Shown: positions 54,725 to 64,000 of the stretch, piece after piece
How the letters are laid out: each line of letters begins with the position of its first letter
Position numbering within the stretch: position 1 is the first letter of the stretch
Assembly (NCBI GenBank): GCA_930367215.1
Contig: OV884059.1
Coordinates: 246,573,803-246,637,802, forward strand
Length of the DNA: 64,000 bases
Source of the DNA: Pollenia angustigena
Lineage: Eukaryota > Arthropoda > Insecta > Diptera > Polleniidae
Direction: 5' to 3'
Position numbers and translations under genes: made by a program
The notes under the pieces: generated by a model
What the model was told of the DNA's origin: nothing
The model's database searches: none
What the model saw: the letters and a program-made list of their open reading frames with translations, nothing else

Positions 54725-54855
54725 CAACTGACAATTGGATCTCCATGTTCTTAAGGAGCGCACAACAGGCCCAGCAGAGGCCTAGGTGTATATCGTAAGA
54801 TATGAGGAGGCATTTCGATGCTTCATCCTCCTTTCGACCTAACTTAACCTATGAA

Positions 54856-55236
54856 TGATACCGTGAAATTTCGTGAAGATCGGAACATAATTTACCACAG
54901 GCCCCATAGAAACCCTACTCCCGGAAAACAGTTTAGTACACCTAAAACCATAATTAAAAATGATATCATAACAGAAATTGGTACGTCACAGTTTTAAAGG
55001 ACTAGAAATGACGCTGTGAAATTTCGTGATGATCGGCCCATAATTTACCCTAGGTCCCATATAAACCCTACTACCGGAAAACAGTTTAGTCGCCTAAAAC
55101 CATATTTAATAACAAATCGTCACATTTTAAGATAATAATAACATCATACAGATATTACTCCTTAAACATTCGAACTGTCGGTGGAGGGTATCAAAGATTC
55201 GGCACAGCCGAATACAGCACTTTAACTTGTTTTAAA
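54856..55236 (-). mobile_element. DINE-1-like repeat, right arm in inverted orientation
   Basis: Ends with the TTCGGCACAGCCGAA palindrome and ACTTTAACTTG. Over about 380 bp it is the reverse complement of 49137-49517, so both outer ends of the 6-kb block are DINE termini. Confidence 0.75.
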
Positions 55237-55239
55237 CTA

Positions 55240-55535
55240 ATATGAAGATCTAAAATGTTCGGCATTTATAAGAAGAATTAAGAAAAAATCGGGGTTTTCA
55301 CATTGCAGATTTCTAATTAAAACAGTAAAGTCAATCGAACTTGAAAAGATTTATTTTAGGCGGTTTTGGAACAATATAAGTGCCTTTATATATTTGGAAT
55401 AATAATCTGATTTGTGCATATATATATCAACTTTTTTAATTTGGTAATAGTTTCAGCAAAATACGTTCGATATATCGATATTTTTTAAATAATAAATACC
55501 AATACTCTTAAAAAATATCGATTCAATATAGGTTA
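55240..55535. other. AT-rich spacer
   Basis: Contains TATCGATA-type motifs and AAAATATCGATTCAATATA directly at the LINE insertion point; no gene. Confidence 0.5.
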
Positions 55536-55538
55536 GGT

Positions 55539-57196
55539 TAGGTTAAGAAGGGTTATGCGCCCAAGGACACACCTCCACTCGGAGAACAATATGGTCCATT
55601 GTGAATCCCTTCAATAAGAGAAAAAAAAGAGAAGACAGTAAAGAAAATAAGTATAAGATGGATAGAATCAAGAAAGATAGAAAGTTAGTAAGTTGTAGAA
55701 AATCCCGCGTAGAACTATTGACCCCTCTACAGTCCCCCCAACAGAAACAACCGCATTATTTCCCTGACAAACCCCAGTAGATCCGCCGGACTACATCCAG
55801 CGATGCACCCCAGTTCGTCGTGAAACCTATCTCCTTGCCATTTCTGTCTGAGGCCCTGCATCCTGGGACAATGGCACAGTACATGCTCGATCGTCTCCAG
55901 CTCCTCTGAATCATCGCACAATCTGCAGAAGTCCGGTATGGCGTTGTCCCATCTGCCCGCAAAAGCCCTAACAGGACAATGACCCGTCAAGAACCCTATG
56001 AGCGTTCTAAGACTACCCCTATCCAATCCCAGTAGAACCCTGGTTGCCCCCGCGTCCAATCTTGGCCATAGTGCCCTGGACACCCTGCAATCCGTTCTGT
56101 CCCTCCAGGATCGGTTAACATTATCACGGAATTTCTCCCGTATCAACCCATAGTAGTAACATAGGGGGGGCTTAACCCCCCTGTCCCTTACCGCTAAGTC
56201 CAGATTCGAACCCTCTCTCGCGAGTTCGTCAGCCACCTCATTTCCATCAACCATGCAGTGTCCAGGTACCCAACACAGCCTTACACTGAATGCCTCCATG
56301 AGTTCACCAAGAGCATTCCTACACCGTGCGACCAGGCACGATTGCACCGTATAATTTGTCAATGCCCTCAGCGCCGCCTGACTATCGACGTAGATTGTCA
56401 CCACAGAACTTCCACGATGTGTTCCAGTATTACCTCCGTCACCCTCCAGATCGCTAGGATCTCAGCCTGGAAGACACTGCACTCATCGGGGAGTCTGAAC
56501 GACCTTCTCACCTCGGTGTCCGCGATATATACACCGGCAACAGTGCCGGTTTCCATCTTGGATCCATCCGTAAATACTGCCCACCCCTCAAACAGTCCAT
56601 TGGATCCACTCCAAATTTCCCTATCCGGGAACTCCACTGGTGGTGTTGCACCGAAGTCCAGGGTCATAGTCTTATGATCCGAAATTCCCTCGAGAGAAAT
56701 ACCCTGATCAAGCAGACATATAGTAGGATGTCCAGCGCTGCCTGCGGAGTGCTTCTCCTTGCGCCTGTGATGCCAAGAGATGCACTTCTTTGAACCTTGC
56801 TGAGCATCTTCCTATAGCTATCCACTCCGAACGCACCCCACCAAACAGTGCATCCATAGGTAAGTATAGGCCTAACAACTGATGTGTAAATCCAGTTTAC
56901 CATATCAGGCCTAAGACCCCAGTTCTTACCAATGGAGTTCCTGCATGTGTAGTATGCATTGAGTCCTCTTCTCATCCTCTCCTGAGTATTTCTCTTCCAA
57001 GACAGTTTGCAGTCCAGAAAGTTACCCAAGTACTTTGCTCCGTCCGATAGAGGGAACTCGACGCCATCTAGCACTGGCCCCCTAAATCCCTCTATCCTAT
57101 ACCTTCTGGTAAATAGCACCAGCTCAGTCTTCGCAGGGTTACCACCCAGTCCCCTATCCTTTGCCCATGCCGAGAGTTCCCCTAGCATCACCTGCA
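55539..57196 (-). mobile_element. 5'-truncated LOA-like LINE, second family
   Basis: Minus strand, 3' end in CCTAACCTAACCTAT at about 55539, 5' truncation inside the reverse transcriptase near 57196. CGATTCAATATA and CGATTCGATATA at the two borders look like a 12-bp target duplication with one change. Its sequence is diverged from the LINE at 49.8 kb, so it is a different lineage of the same clade. Confidence 0.8.
55727..57195 (-). pseudogene. LOA-like RT C-terminus and RNase H, three frames
   Basis: Reads 57195-56664 (RT thumb: NPAKTELVLFTRR, KYLGNFLDCKLSW, WGLRPDMVNWIYTSVVRP), shifts frame to 56667-56398 (RNase H start: VFTDGSKMETGT, CSVFQAEILAI), then shifts again to 56404-55727 (IYVDSQAALRAL, WVPGHCMVDGNEVADELA, and the C-terminal FCRLCDDSEELETIEHVLCHC). 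All RNase H acidic residues including the last (VADELA) are present, unlike the other copy. The YxDD palm lies beyond the truncation. Confidence 0.88.
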
Positions 57197-57690
57197 TAAT
57201 TTCGATTCGATATACATCGATATATTTTTTCAATTTGCGCATCCCTAGTGCCGCTTGCATAGTCTTTCTTTGTAACCCGATGTTTCCACCATCGTCAGAT
57301 ATTTAAAGGCGATTTCATGTAGTTTTTGAAACTGAGTTTAATAGTCAACGGATTTTCAGTCTGCCAACAGGAGTATTTAAATAAAATGAGAGCATATTAG
57401 ACAATATCGCATCGAATTTATTACTCCTTCTATTCCGATGCACCAGTTTGTAACGGTTAGTCCATAACAAAAAAGGTGTCTTCACTTATATCAGACTTTT
57501 CAGAGTCAGACCCAACATCACTTTTCCGCAAATTAATGTTCAACAATTCATTGATCTTCGACACAGCCGTGCTTCAAGCTATTGCATTGTTAAAATGCAT
57601 TTTTTGAAATCGAGGGCTTAAAACGTTAGCAATAGCAATACGAGTTTCATGTTCTATGGAAGCCATGCTTTTTTATTTTTGCACTTTTTT
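57197..57690 (-). pseudogene. hAT transposase C-terminal remnant
   Basis: On the minus strand IAIANVLSPRFQKMHF (LxPRFKxxHF block) is followed by KINELLNINL, an acidic SDSEKSDISED stretch and, after shifts and stops, KYLTMVETSG...KERL near 57300, matching the YLxxxATSVPSERLFS end of hAT transposases. Several stops mark it as dead. The truncated LOA-like LINE lies at its 3' edge. Confidence 0.6.
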
Positions 57691-57699
57691 TTGCTACAA

Positions 57700-58050
57700 G
57701 TTTATATATAACAACTGAAGTAATATTGAAATTCATACAACAGACTTCGCTTCGATGCATTGAATAAAAAACATCAATGCTTATTCGATGTTGATGAGTA
57801 AAAAAAACATCGGATTGTGTCGATGTATCGATACCTTAAATCGATTGTTTTTAAAACATCGATGTATATCTTCCACCACTATACTATGCTAGTATAGTAT
57901 CAAATCCTATGTCTGTCAGGTGTATTAAACTTTTATTTGAATATCATAACACCGTCGTACAAAAGTAAGTTGATAATTAGAGCTACCTAATATTCTTACC
58001 TCACTCATATCTGCAAAACTAAAAGAGACAGAAAAAAATGTTATACTTAT
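57700..58050. other. AT-rich stretch, no gene seen
   Basis: Contains ATCGATGT-type repeats and TACTATGCTAGTATAGTA (57886-57903), a perfect short palindrome. Confidence 0.5.
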
Positions 58051-58700
58051 CGTTGTATTTTAGAAAAATAAGCGGACAGGTGTCTGGTACTTTTTTGAAA
58101 TTCTGCCCTTTTTATCTTCTGAACCAATAAACGAAAAAATAAACATAATATGTATCACATTCGAAACTTATCTAAAAAAAAAATAAACATTTTTTATACT
58201 TTTTTGAAATTTAAACGTTAAAGGGGCGCAATTCGTAAATATTGTTGGTACTTTTTTTACAAAGTATTTTTCTCCATTCTTTGGCAAGTACGTATCAAAT
58301 GGGCTCCTACTACAATATTGAAATTTTCGATACTTTAATGGGGAGAAAAAAGTACCAAAAAGGGGGAAAACAGAGAATTAAATTTCTTTCTTTAGGTTTT
58401 TGGTTCTACAACTGGTACTTTTTTTAAATACCGTAAGTATTGGACCAAGAATCATTAAACTCAACATGCAATATCCTGAATGATAAGACTCCATGGGGAA
58501 CTTTTTTGGTCTTTAACTGGTACTTTTTGAATTTCCATGCAAGGTCCTCAGTGAATGAGAATCTTTGAATGGATATATTTCGTTCTTTAACTGGTTTTTT
58601 TTTTTAAATTTCAGTTAGTATTGAACTTGAAACATAAAATAAAACACGCAGGGTCCTGATTGGATGATAATCTGTAAATTAACTTTTTATTAGTTATTTC
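58050..58700. repeat. Degenerate tandem units related to 41400-41730
   Basis: Recurring CTGGTACTTTTT, CCTGAATGATAAGACTC, GGTCCTCAGTGAATGAGAATC and GGGTCCTGATTGGATGATAATC. Further relics lie near 59090-59165. No coding signal across 58700-59950 apart from a DINE-like patch at about 59280-59450 (ATGTCCATC...GACAGACGGGAAATT). Confidence 0.45.
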
Positions 58701-59959
58701 CCAATAAAAAAATTGTATCATTTTGCGAAAATATAAGCGCACAATTATGCGCTACGCAAACACACATACAGAGATGCAGTTACGTAAGTGAAGGAATTCT
58801 TAACAAGGTAATTAAAAGAAAAAATAATATTTCAAGTGCCACGGCATTACGTTACTACGAAGCAGGTTGGTAAGAAAGAATATCAAAAATAACTGTAAAA
58901 AGAACCTTCAGTGTGTAAAGCTGATAGCTAAGTTCACCATTTTTTATATGCGTTGAATAAGGCGCATTTTGTGTAAAAAATGTATTGCTTCAAAGAGGGA
59001 ACTCGCCGTATAAAATTCATGTCTTTCATATGCGGAATGGTAAACGAAACTCATATATTTCTCCCTTACAAATCTGCAAATTAAACATGCAAAGCCATGA
59101 GTAAATGACAATCTGTAAGAGGGATTTTTTTGGTATTTTGTATTTCTCTAACTGGTACTAACTAAGGATAGGGCCCTGAGCTAAACCTCCTATTTTTAGA
59201 AAATATTGATTATCGTTTTAGAAGGGATCTATTAAAGTAATAGTTTCCGTACTTAAAAAATAAGGAAAGCTTTTTTAGCATGTCCATCTTTCCGCTTGAT
59301 CGTCCCCTGACCGAATGACAGCCATATCTAACCAATTTTGATGAAATTTGAATAGATTTCAAAGCTAGGAATATGAAAAGACAGACGGGAAATTAAGATT
59401 TTAATGAAATTTTTGACTTGGGTAGATCGATCTACACACAAAAAAATACAGGCTTCATATTTCGTAAAAATTATTCAAAAATTCATTCTGGACGAGCAAC
59501 GTCGCGGGAACACCTTGTAAATTTATAAAGGTCGAATAGAAGACAATCTACATTAAAGAATTTTCTTAAATCTGAAAATTTCAATGAATTTAAAATTTGT
59601 GCATGTGATGTCTGATAATGATTGATGGTAATGAAAACGAAACTACAGCATCTATAAACAGACTTGTACCAAAGTGCATGTATGAGTTCTCATATGTATG
59701 GAAATATAAGAATATTACCATTTCCATTTATAACATGTCTCTGTTCGTTTGTGGCTAGAATATGTAAATAACTTTTTCAATATTCATACTTATTTAAGAT
59801 GTTGTTTAAGGTTTCACTAGGACAATTCATAATCAAAGAAAAAAATTTACATTTTTTTAAGAAACCTTATTAGGGTTGAAAATAAGAATATGAAAATAAA
59901 TATTTCTTCATTTCTTTCAGTTAACCACAAGAAGAAGAAACACAAATTTTCATACAAGA

Positions 59960-60395
59960 GTGTACAATGTATAGGGATATAACTTTTTGCAATTTTTGCA
60001 AATATCAAAAATACCACCTCATGGCCGTGTGGGGCATAAAAAAATATAAAAAAATATGGTGTCACTTTTCCTCTTTCGTGAAAAATGTGCCCGCACCGAA
60101 AGCGTTGAAGTTTTGTTTTTATTTATTTATTTTCATCATTAAATCAGTTACTCTTGTCTCAAATAAGTTTGTTTTTTTTTTAAATCATACATAATCTTCA
60201 AATTAAACCATTTTTCATAAGCAAAATCAAATGGATTTTCAATTTCCAAAAATAAAATTCACACATAATATGGAGTTTTAGGAATCGCTTACGGTGCGGA
60301 AACATTTTTCACCAAATCTGCTTATCCGAACAAAATTCCCCACATGGTGCTGGAGTGGTATTTTGCACTCAAAAAAAGTTATACCCTAGTGTACA
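59960..60395. mobile_element. Inverted-repeat element, ends TAGGG(A)TATAACTTTTT
   Basis: TAGGGATATAACTTTTTGCA left, reverse complement of AAAAAAAGTTATACCCTA right; AATACCAC and GTGTGGGG also pair, as do GTGCCCGCACCGAAAGCG and CGCTTACGGTGCGG around the centre. A terminal fragment recurs at 63876-63917. Confidence 0.6.
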
Positions 60396-60698
60396 TGTTA
60401 TGCCGCGAATACACGTTACTAAATTTCGTAATAAACGTAGTATGAGTTGTTGTACGGTTTTAAAAACATTTTACTACAAGTCGAACTAATTTATTTTAAA
60501 GAAAAATTTTCAGGGCAATATACTTATACTAATGGTGTTTTCTTTTCTAACAAAAATGTTCAATGTATGCTACCATTCGCGCGGGTTTCTGTTCTATTCT
60601 AAAAATAAATGCAAAAATGGGAGAAGATGTAGTTTTCCTTTCTAAATGTGTTGCAAAAATAAATGGCAAATTTGTTCTATTTCTTACCCGCAGTTATA

Positions 60699-61683
60699 CC
60701 CTGCAGATAACGAGACTAGTCCGAGTAGTAACCAGTAGTCCATAAAGGAGGAGGAGTACTCCAAAACTACTCCAAATATATGGGTAAAAGGTGGTCCATT
60801 AACATTGCGATTTCCCAGGAGGGGACTATATAACCCACCGAAGTAGTCCCTAACTACTCCATGGAGTACTAAAGTGGGTAAGTTTTAAAAGTACTCCATG
60901 TTACTACAGTATGGAGTACACTTCAGGGGTAGTTTAAGCATTTTTCTTTTTAATTTTTTACTAATCGTCTTTTATGGTGTATACTGTAGTCTATTATTGC
61001 TATTATTAAATATATTTACTTGGTATTTTTATTTTTTTTTTACCTTTTTTCCACAAATTTCACAAACTTTCACTTTTAAATAAACAATTAATAATGGACA
61101 CCATCAGGGCTACCAATGTGTAATACTGTAAACTATAGAAAAGTATACATCATGCAGTTGTTGGCAGCACTGCATGTTAATTTTTTATAACATGGTCCAA
61201 TGGACCATTGGACCATTGGTCCATACTACAGTACATTGGACCATGTTGTAAGAAGTCCATTTAATCCACAATGGACCACGTAGTCCAATATTATCTGTAG
61301 GGTAATTGAGTGTGAGATAATACCCTTTTTTGCAGCTGCGTAACCCTGCAAATAAAATTGGACCACCTGATCCATTTTGATTTTGAGCATGGACCATGTC
61401 ATTGTTAAAAAGTGTTTGTAGTGAGACGACATGTCTTCGTTTTTTAACGACATGCTTTCGTTTTTAAACGACTTCAAAACAAATCCCTTTGAGTATAGCA
61501 TGGAGTAGTTTTAGAACTACTCCTTAGTGGTCCAAAGGTGGGTTATATGGTCCTCTCCTAGGACATCGTAATGTTAAATAGACCAGGTTTTTTCCATACG
61601 ATTGGGTTTCTTTTGGACTAGTCCTGGTCCCTTGTGGACTACTTTTTACACGCGTGTTTGGACTGGTCCTATTATTTGCAGGG
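60699..61683. mobile_element. 985-bp inverted-repeat element, ends CCCTGCARATAA
   Basis: CCCTGCAGATAACGAGACTAGTCC left, reverse complement of GGACTGGTCCTATTATTTGCAGGG right. The interior repeats ACTCC/GGAGTAGT and TTGGACCAT motifs; 61190-61245 is a dyad of ATGGTCCAATGG units. A second CCCTGCAAATAAAATTGGACC at about 61343 hints at nesting. Confidence 0.55.
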
Positions 61684-61689
61684 AAAGTA

Positions 61690-62240
61690 CTTTTTTATGC
61701 AAGCAAGTATTTTTTTATTAATTTTTTTCTTGTGTTTGCGTACAATTTTTGTTATATTGTGATTTTTGGAATCGGCGGAGGCTTAAATGTCGGCTTGAAA
61801 TGTTTAAAATTGTTATTTAAGGAAAACTATTAATCATTTCTTTATCTATTTATTTTTATGTTAAAGTACAAAACATTAAATAATTATGAAAGGATAGTGT
61901 AATTTCGTTTTTTTCTCATTACTGTTTTAAACTGATGTTATCTATAGGACCACATACCCATATCCATTTACAAAAAGTAAAGCTTTCTGCAATAAATTAT
62001 TAATAAAATGTAAGCTTTAAATTTCAAAATTTCTTTGAAACAAATAGGTTACCAAAATATTGCGAACACTCTGCACTTCCATACAGTGTCTTAATGTGAG
62101 ACACTTCTTTAATTTTTTGTTTTTTATTTAACAACTGCTGGTAATATTTTATACTTTTTTCTGCCACATTAAAAACATCACCATCAAAGTTAAATTCTGA
62201 TACAGAACCTGTAAAATAAACTTAGTCACACAAATTAAGA
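61690..62240. other. AT-rich stretch, no gene seen
   Basis: No ORF or repeat recognised apart from ATCGGCGGAGGCTTAAATGTCGG at about 61770, a shorter relative of the GC-rich patch downstream. Confidence 0.45.
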
Positions 62241-62247
62241 AATTTCA

Positions 62248-62350
62248 CGGCGCAGCTGCTGCCATCGGCGGCTTTAATTGAGCCGTCTAAGCCTTGTAAG
62301 TCGGCGGCGGCGCGGCTTGGAGATATCAAGCGGCGGCGGCGAGCCAATCG
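62248..62350. repeat. GC-rich CGGCGG island
   Basis: CGGCGGCGGC-type runs (GTCGGCGGCGGCGCGGCTTGG; AAGCGGCGGCGGCGAGCC) in AT-rich surroundings. Too short to assign; possible old transposon end or simple repeat. Confidence 0.6.
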
Positions 62351-62359
62351 GCTTGCAAT

Positions 62360-63870
62360 ACTTAACATGCTAAATACACATTAGTGTTGAGTGTAAAACG
62401 TAGCTATTATTTTGTTCCATTGTAGTTTAGAAAAATGTATCACTTTGTAAGGGTGAGTGTAACCTGATAAATATATTACACAATTATAATGCATTATTAT
62501 TTTTTAGAAACGAAAACACAGTGAAGTGAAAATAATGGAAAAATAAAAAAAGGAAAGTGACATGGTGTAGAGAATTGTTAAAAAAAAGTTGAATTAGGAG
62601 TTTTAACTGAGTTTAAATAATTTTTTCTTATTTCTTTTTTTAATTAAAATAACCATAACATTTTAAAAATGAGTAGCAAAAAAGTGTTTTTTATAAATCA
62701 GCTGTTCAGAAAATAAATTTCGCTGTACAACAGCATGATACACAGTATCTACTTATTATCGGACTTATCGAAGTTCCGCCTACAAAAATGAAAATATTTT
62801 TGATTTTCGTACTACAAGGTAATCATACTTCACGCCAGCATTATACACTTTGCCAATTTTGTACTTCTACGATTTGTAGTACGATTTGTAGTAACGTGTA
62901 TACTCAGCATTAGTATTAAATGAATTTTATTTTTATGAAATGACACAGTGCGTTTACCTTATTTCATATTCATATTAAAACCAGTCACCGCAAAATTAAT
63001 TTTCTTGAATTTTTTTTTTTGGTTTAACAAAACCAGTAGTTTTTTTTTAGTTGTAAGTTTTTACGTTCTCATTAAGTTGTACTTAACTTATTTCTAGAGC
63101 TAGAAAACTATTCATAGTTGTCCCAATCGTTATATTCCATAGTTTGTAATAAAACCAGCGATAGTGTCAAATATTTTGTAGAATTTTTTTATAAATAAAA
63201 TAATTTCTATACCCTACACCAACTAGTTTAAAACTCATAAAACCAGGCCAACCAAAATGAAAACTCTTATTACTGAAAATTTGTCGTATATTCATTCACC
63301 TCCACAATTCTCATACAAATCTGGTTATCGAGTAGAGTGTCCACTAGAGAAATAGTTTGACGATTAATCGAAGAAGTTTTTCGCTATTATTTGATCGTAT
63401 AATTTAAATAACTAATTTCAAATAACGAAGAACTCTAACAATTTATGTCAATTAATTGATTAAAATTAGTTTCCTAGAACATTCTACTTTTTTAGTAATA
63501 AAATATTATTTTCTTACTGAATAAATACCCTAAAATTAAATACCTTAAAACTAAATTACGTGTTGTTACCTTTTGCTATTTTTCGAATATTCCTTTTTCG
63601 AATATTCAATATTTAAATAAACCGGTTATTTTGGTAAAATAAATCGGTTATTTTATTAATGTGTAATTTATATAAGTTTTCCTTACTTTTGTTGTAAATG
63701 TACCCGCGATTTAATCGCATAGAGAATTTATATGAAAAACACTCAGTTTTAAAAATTATTTTTTATATAAAATTCTATACGAACGTTAATGTTCGAAATC
63801 GTTGAAGTGGCAGTTGGTATGTTCCTAATTGTTTAGCGATAAATATATTATTTATACTTTTTTGAAAGGC
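62360..63870. other. AT-rich stretch, no gene seen
   Basis: Weak pieces only: GTACTACAAGG and repeated ACGATTTGTAGTA at 62870-62905, and CGAATATTC repeats at about 63585-63605. Confidence 0.5.
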
Positions 63871-63875
63871 TTCTT

Positions 63876-64000
63876 CATTAGGATCATAACTTTTTTTGAG
63901 TGTAAAATACCACTCTGTACTAGGGATGCCAAACGGGAAATCCCGAATTCCGAAATCCCGGGATTTATTTTTATTAATCCCGAGATTTTTCGGGATTTTT
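63876..64000. repeat. Fragment of the 59960 family followed by CCCGA repeats at the window edge
   Basis: CATAACTTTTTTTGAGTGTAAAATACCACTC matches the right end of 59960-60395 reversed. Then AACGGGAAATCCCGAATTCC and CGGGATTT/AATCCCG repeats begin an element that leaves the window. Confidence 0.55.

Larger units (their letters stand above)
49781..54853 (+). mobile_element. LOA-clade-like LINE, near full length
   Basis: G/C-rich 5' leader (ACCGGACGCGTCCCCAGG), ORF1, ORF2 with endonuclease, reverse transcriptase and RNase H, and a short 3' UTR ending CGACCTAACTTAACCT. It is markedly more G/C-rich than its surroundings. Few lesions (two frameshifts) suggest a fairly recent arrival. No target duplication is evident, because the two flanks are opposite arms of DINE-like sequence. 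Confidence 0.85.

Noticed and set aside
61185..61501. 70- and 91-codon minus-strand ORFs with repeated Trp/Gly/Pro residues
   Set aside because: Products of the TTGGACCAT repeats of an inverted-repeat element.

Overview
This is eukaryotic nuclear DNA from an insect, most likely a calyptrate fly (blow fly, flesh fly or house fly relatives). The reasons are the strong A+T bias, GT-AG introns, fly-type retroelements (jockey-like and LOA-like LINEs, Penelope, gypsy, BEL-like) and many copies of an INE-1/DINE-1-like repeat. The species is not identified. It is an intergenic and intronic mobile-element graveyard: nearly everything recognisable is a transposon, and the one host gene recognised with confidence is a broken sugar transporter.

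Left part (1-12.2 kb): the body and 3' LTR of an internally deleted BEL-like element; a DINE-like repeat carrying a 400-bp retroposon with a 12-bp target duplication; a Penelope-like element with hammerhead-like motifs, a broken reverse transcriptase and a GIY-YIG domain, cut by a MITE with 80-bp arms; then a young gypsy-type element (441-bp LTRs, one mismatch) whose single 928-codon ORF has a SAP domain, gag, protease and both ends of integrase but no reverse transcriptase or integrase core.

12.3-22.9 kb: a 6.5-kb unit bounded by 20-bp inverted repeats. Inside it are a Transib-type element with CACAGTG ends and the CGACG target duplication, a 944-bp near-palindrome, and 39-bp and 53-bp arrays built on a GACAATGTC dyad. 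Beyond it lie three short palindromic MITEs flanked by TAA or TTA.

22.9-40 kb: a nearly complete jockey-like LINE on the minus strand; an SLC2-type sugar transporter pseudogene in three exons (28.6-36.8 kb, minus strand), with a hAT remnant and further MITEs in its introns. The hAT is split by a pogo/Tigger-type element which is itself split by a MITE. A small possible spliced gene lies at 38.0 kb.

40-64 kb: DINE-like copies, an 815-bp foldback in TTA, a mariner-like foldback, a MULE-like element with a 9-bp duplication, a tRNA-like SINE head, a near full-length LOA-like LINE lying between inverted DINE arms, a second truncated LOA-like copy inserted next to a hAT remnant, and decayed repeats. 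Three-base TTA/TAA/ATA duplications recur around palindromic elements, suggesting PIF/Harbinger-type MITEs as the main force shaping this locus.
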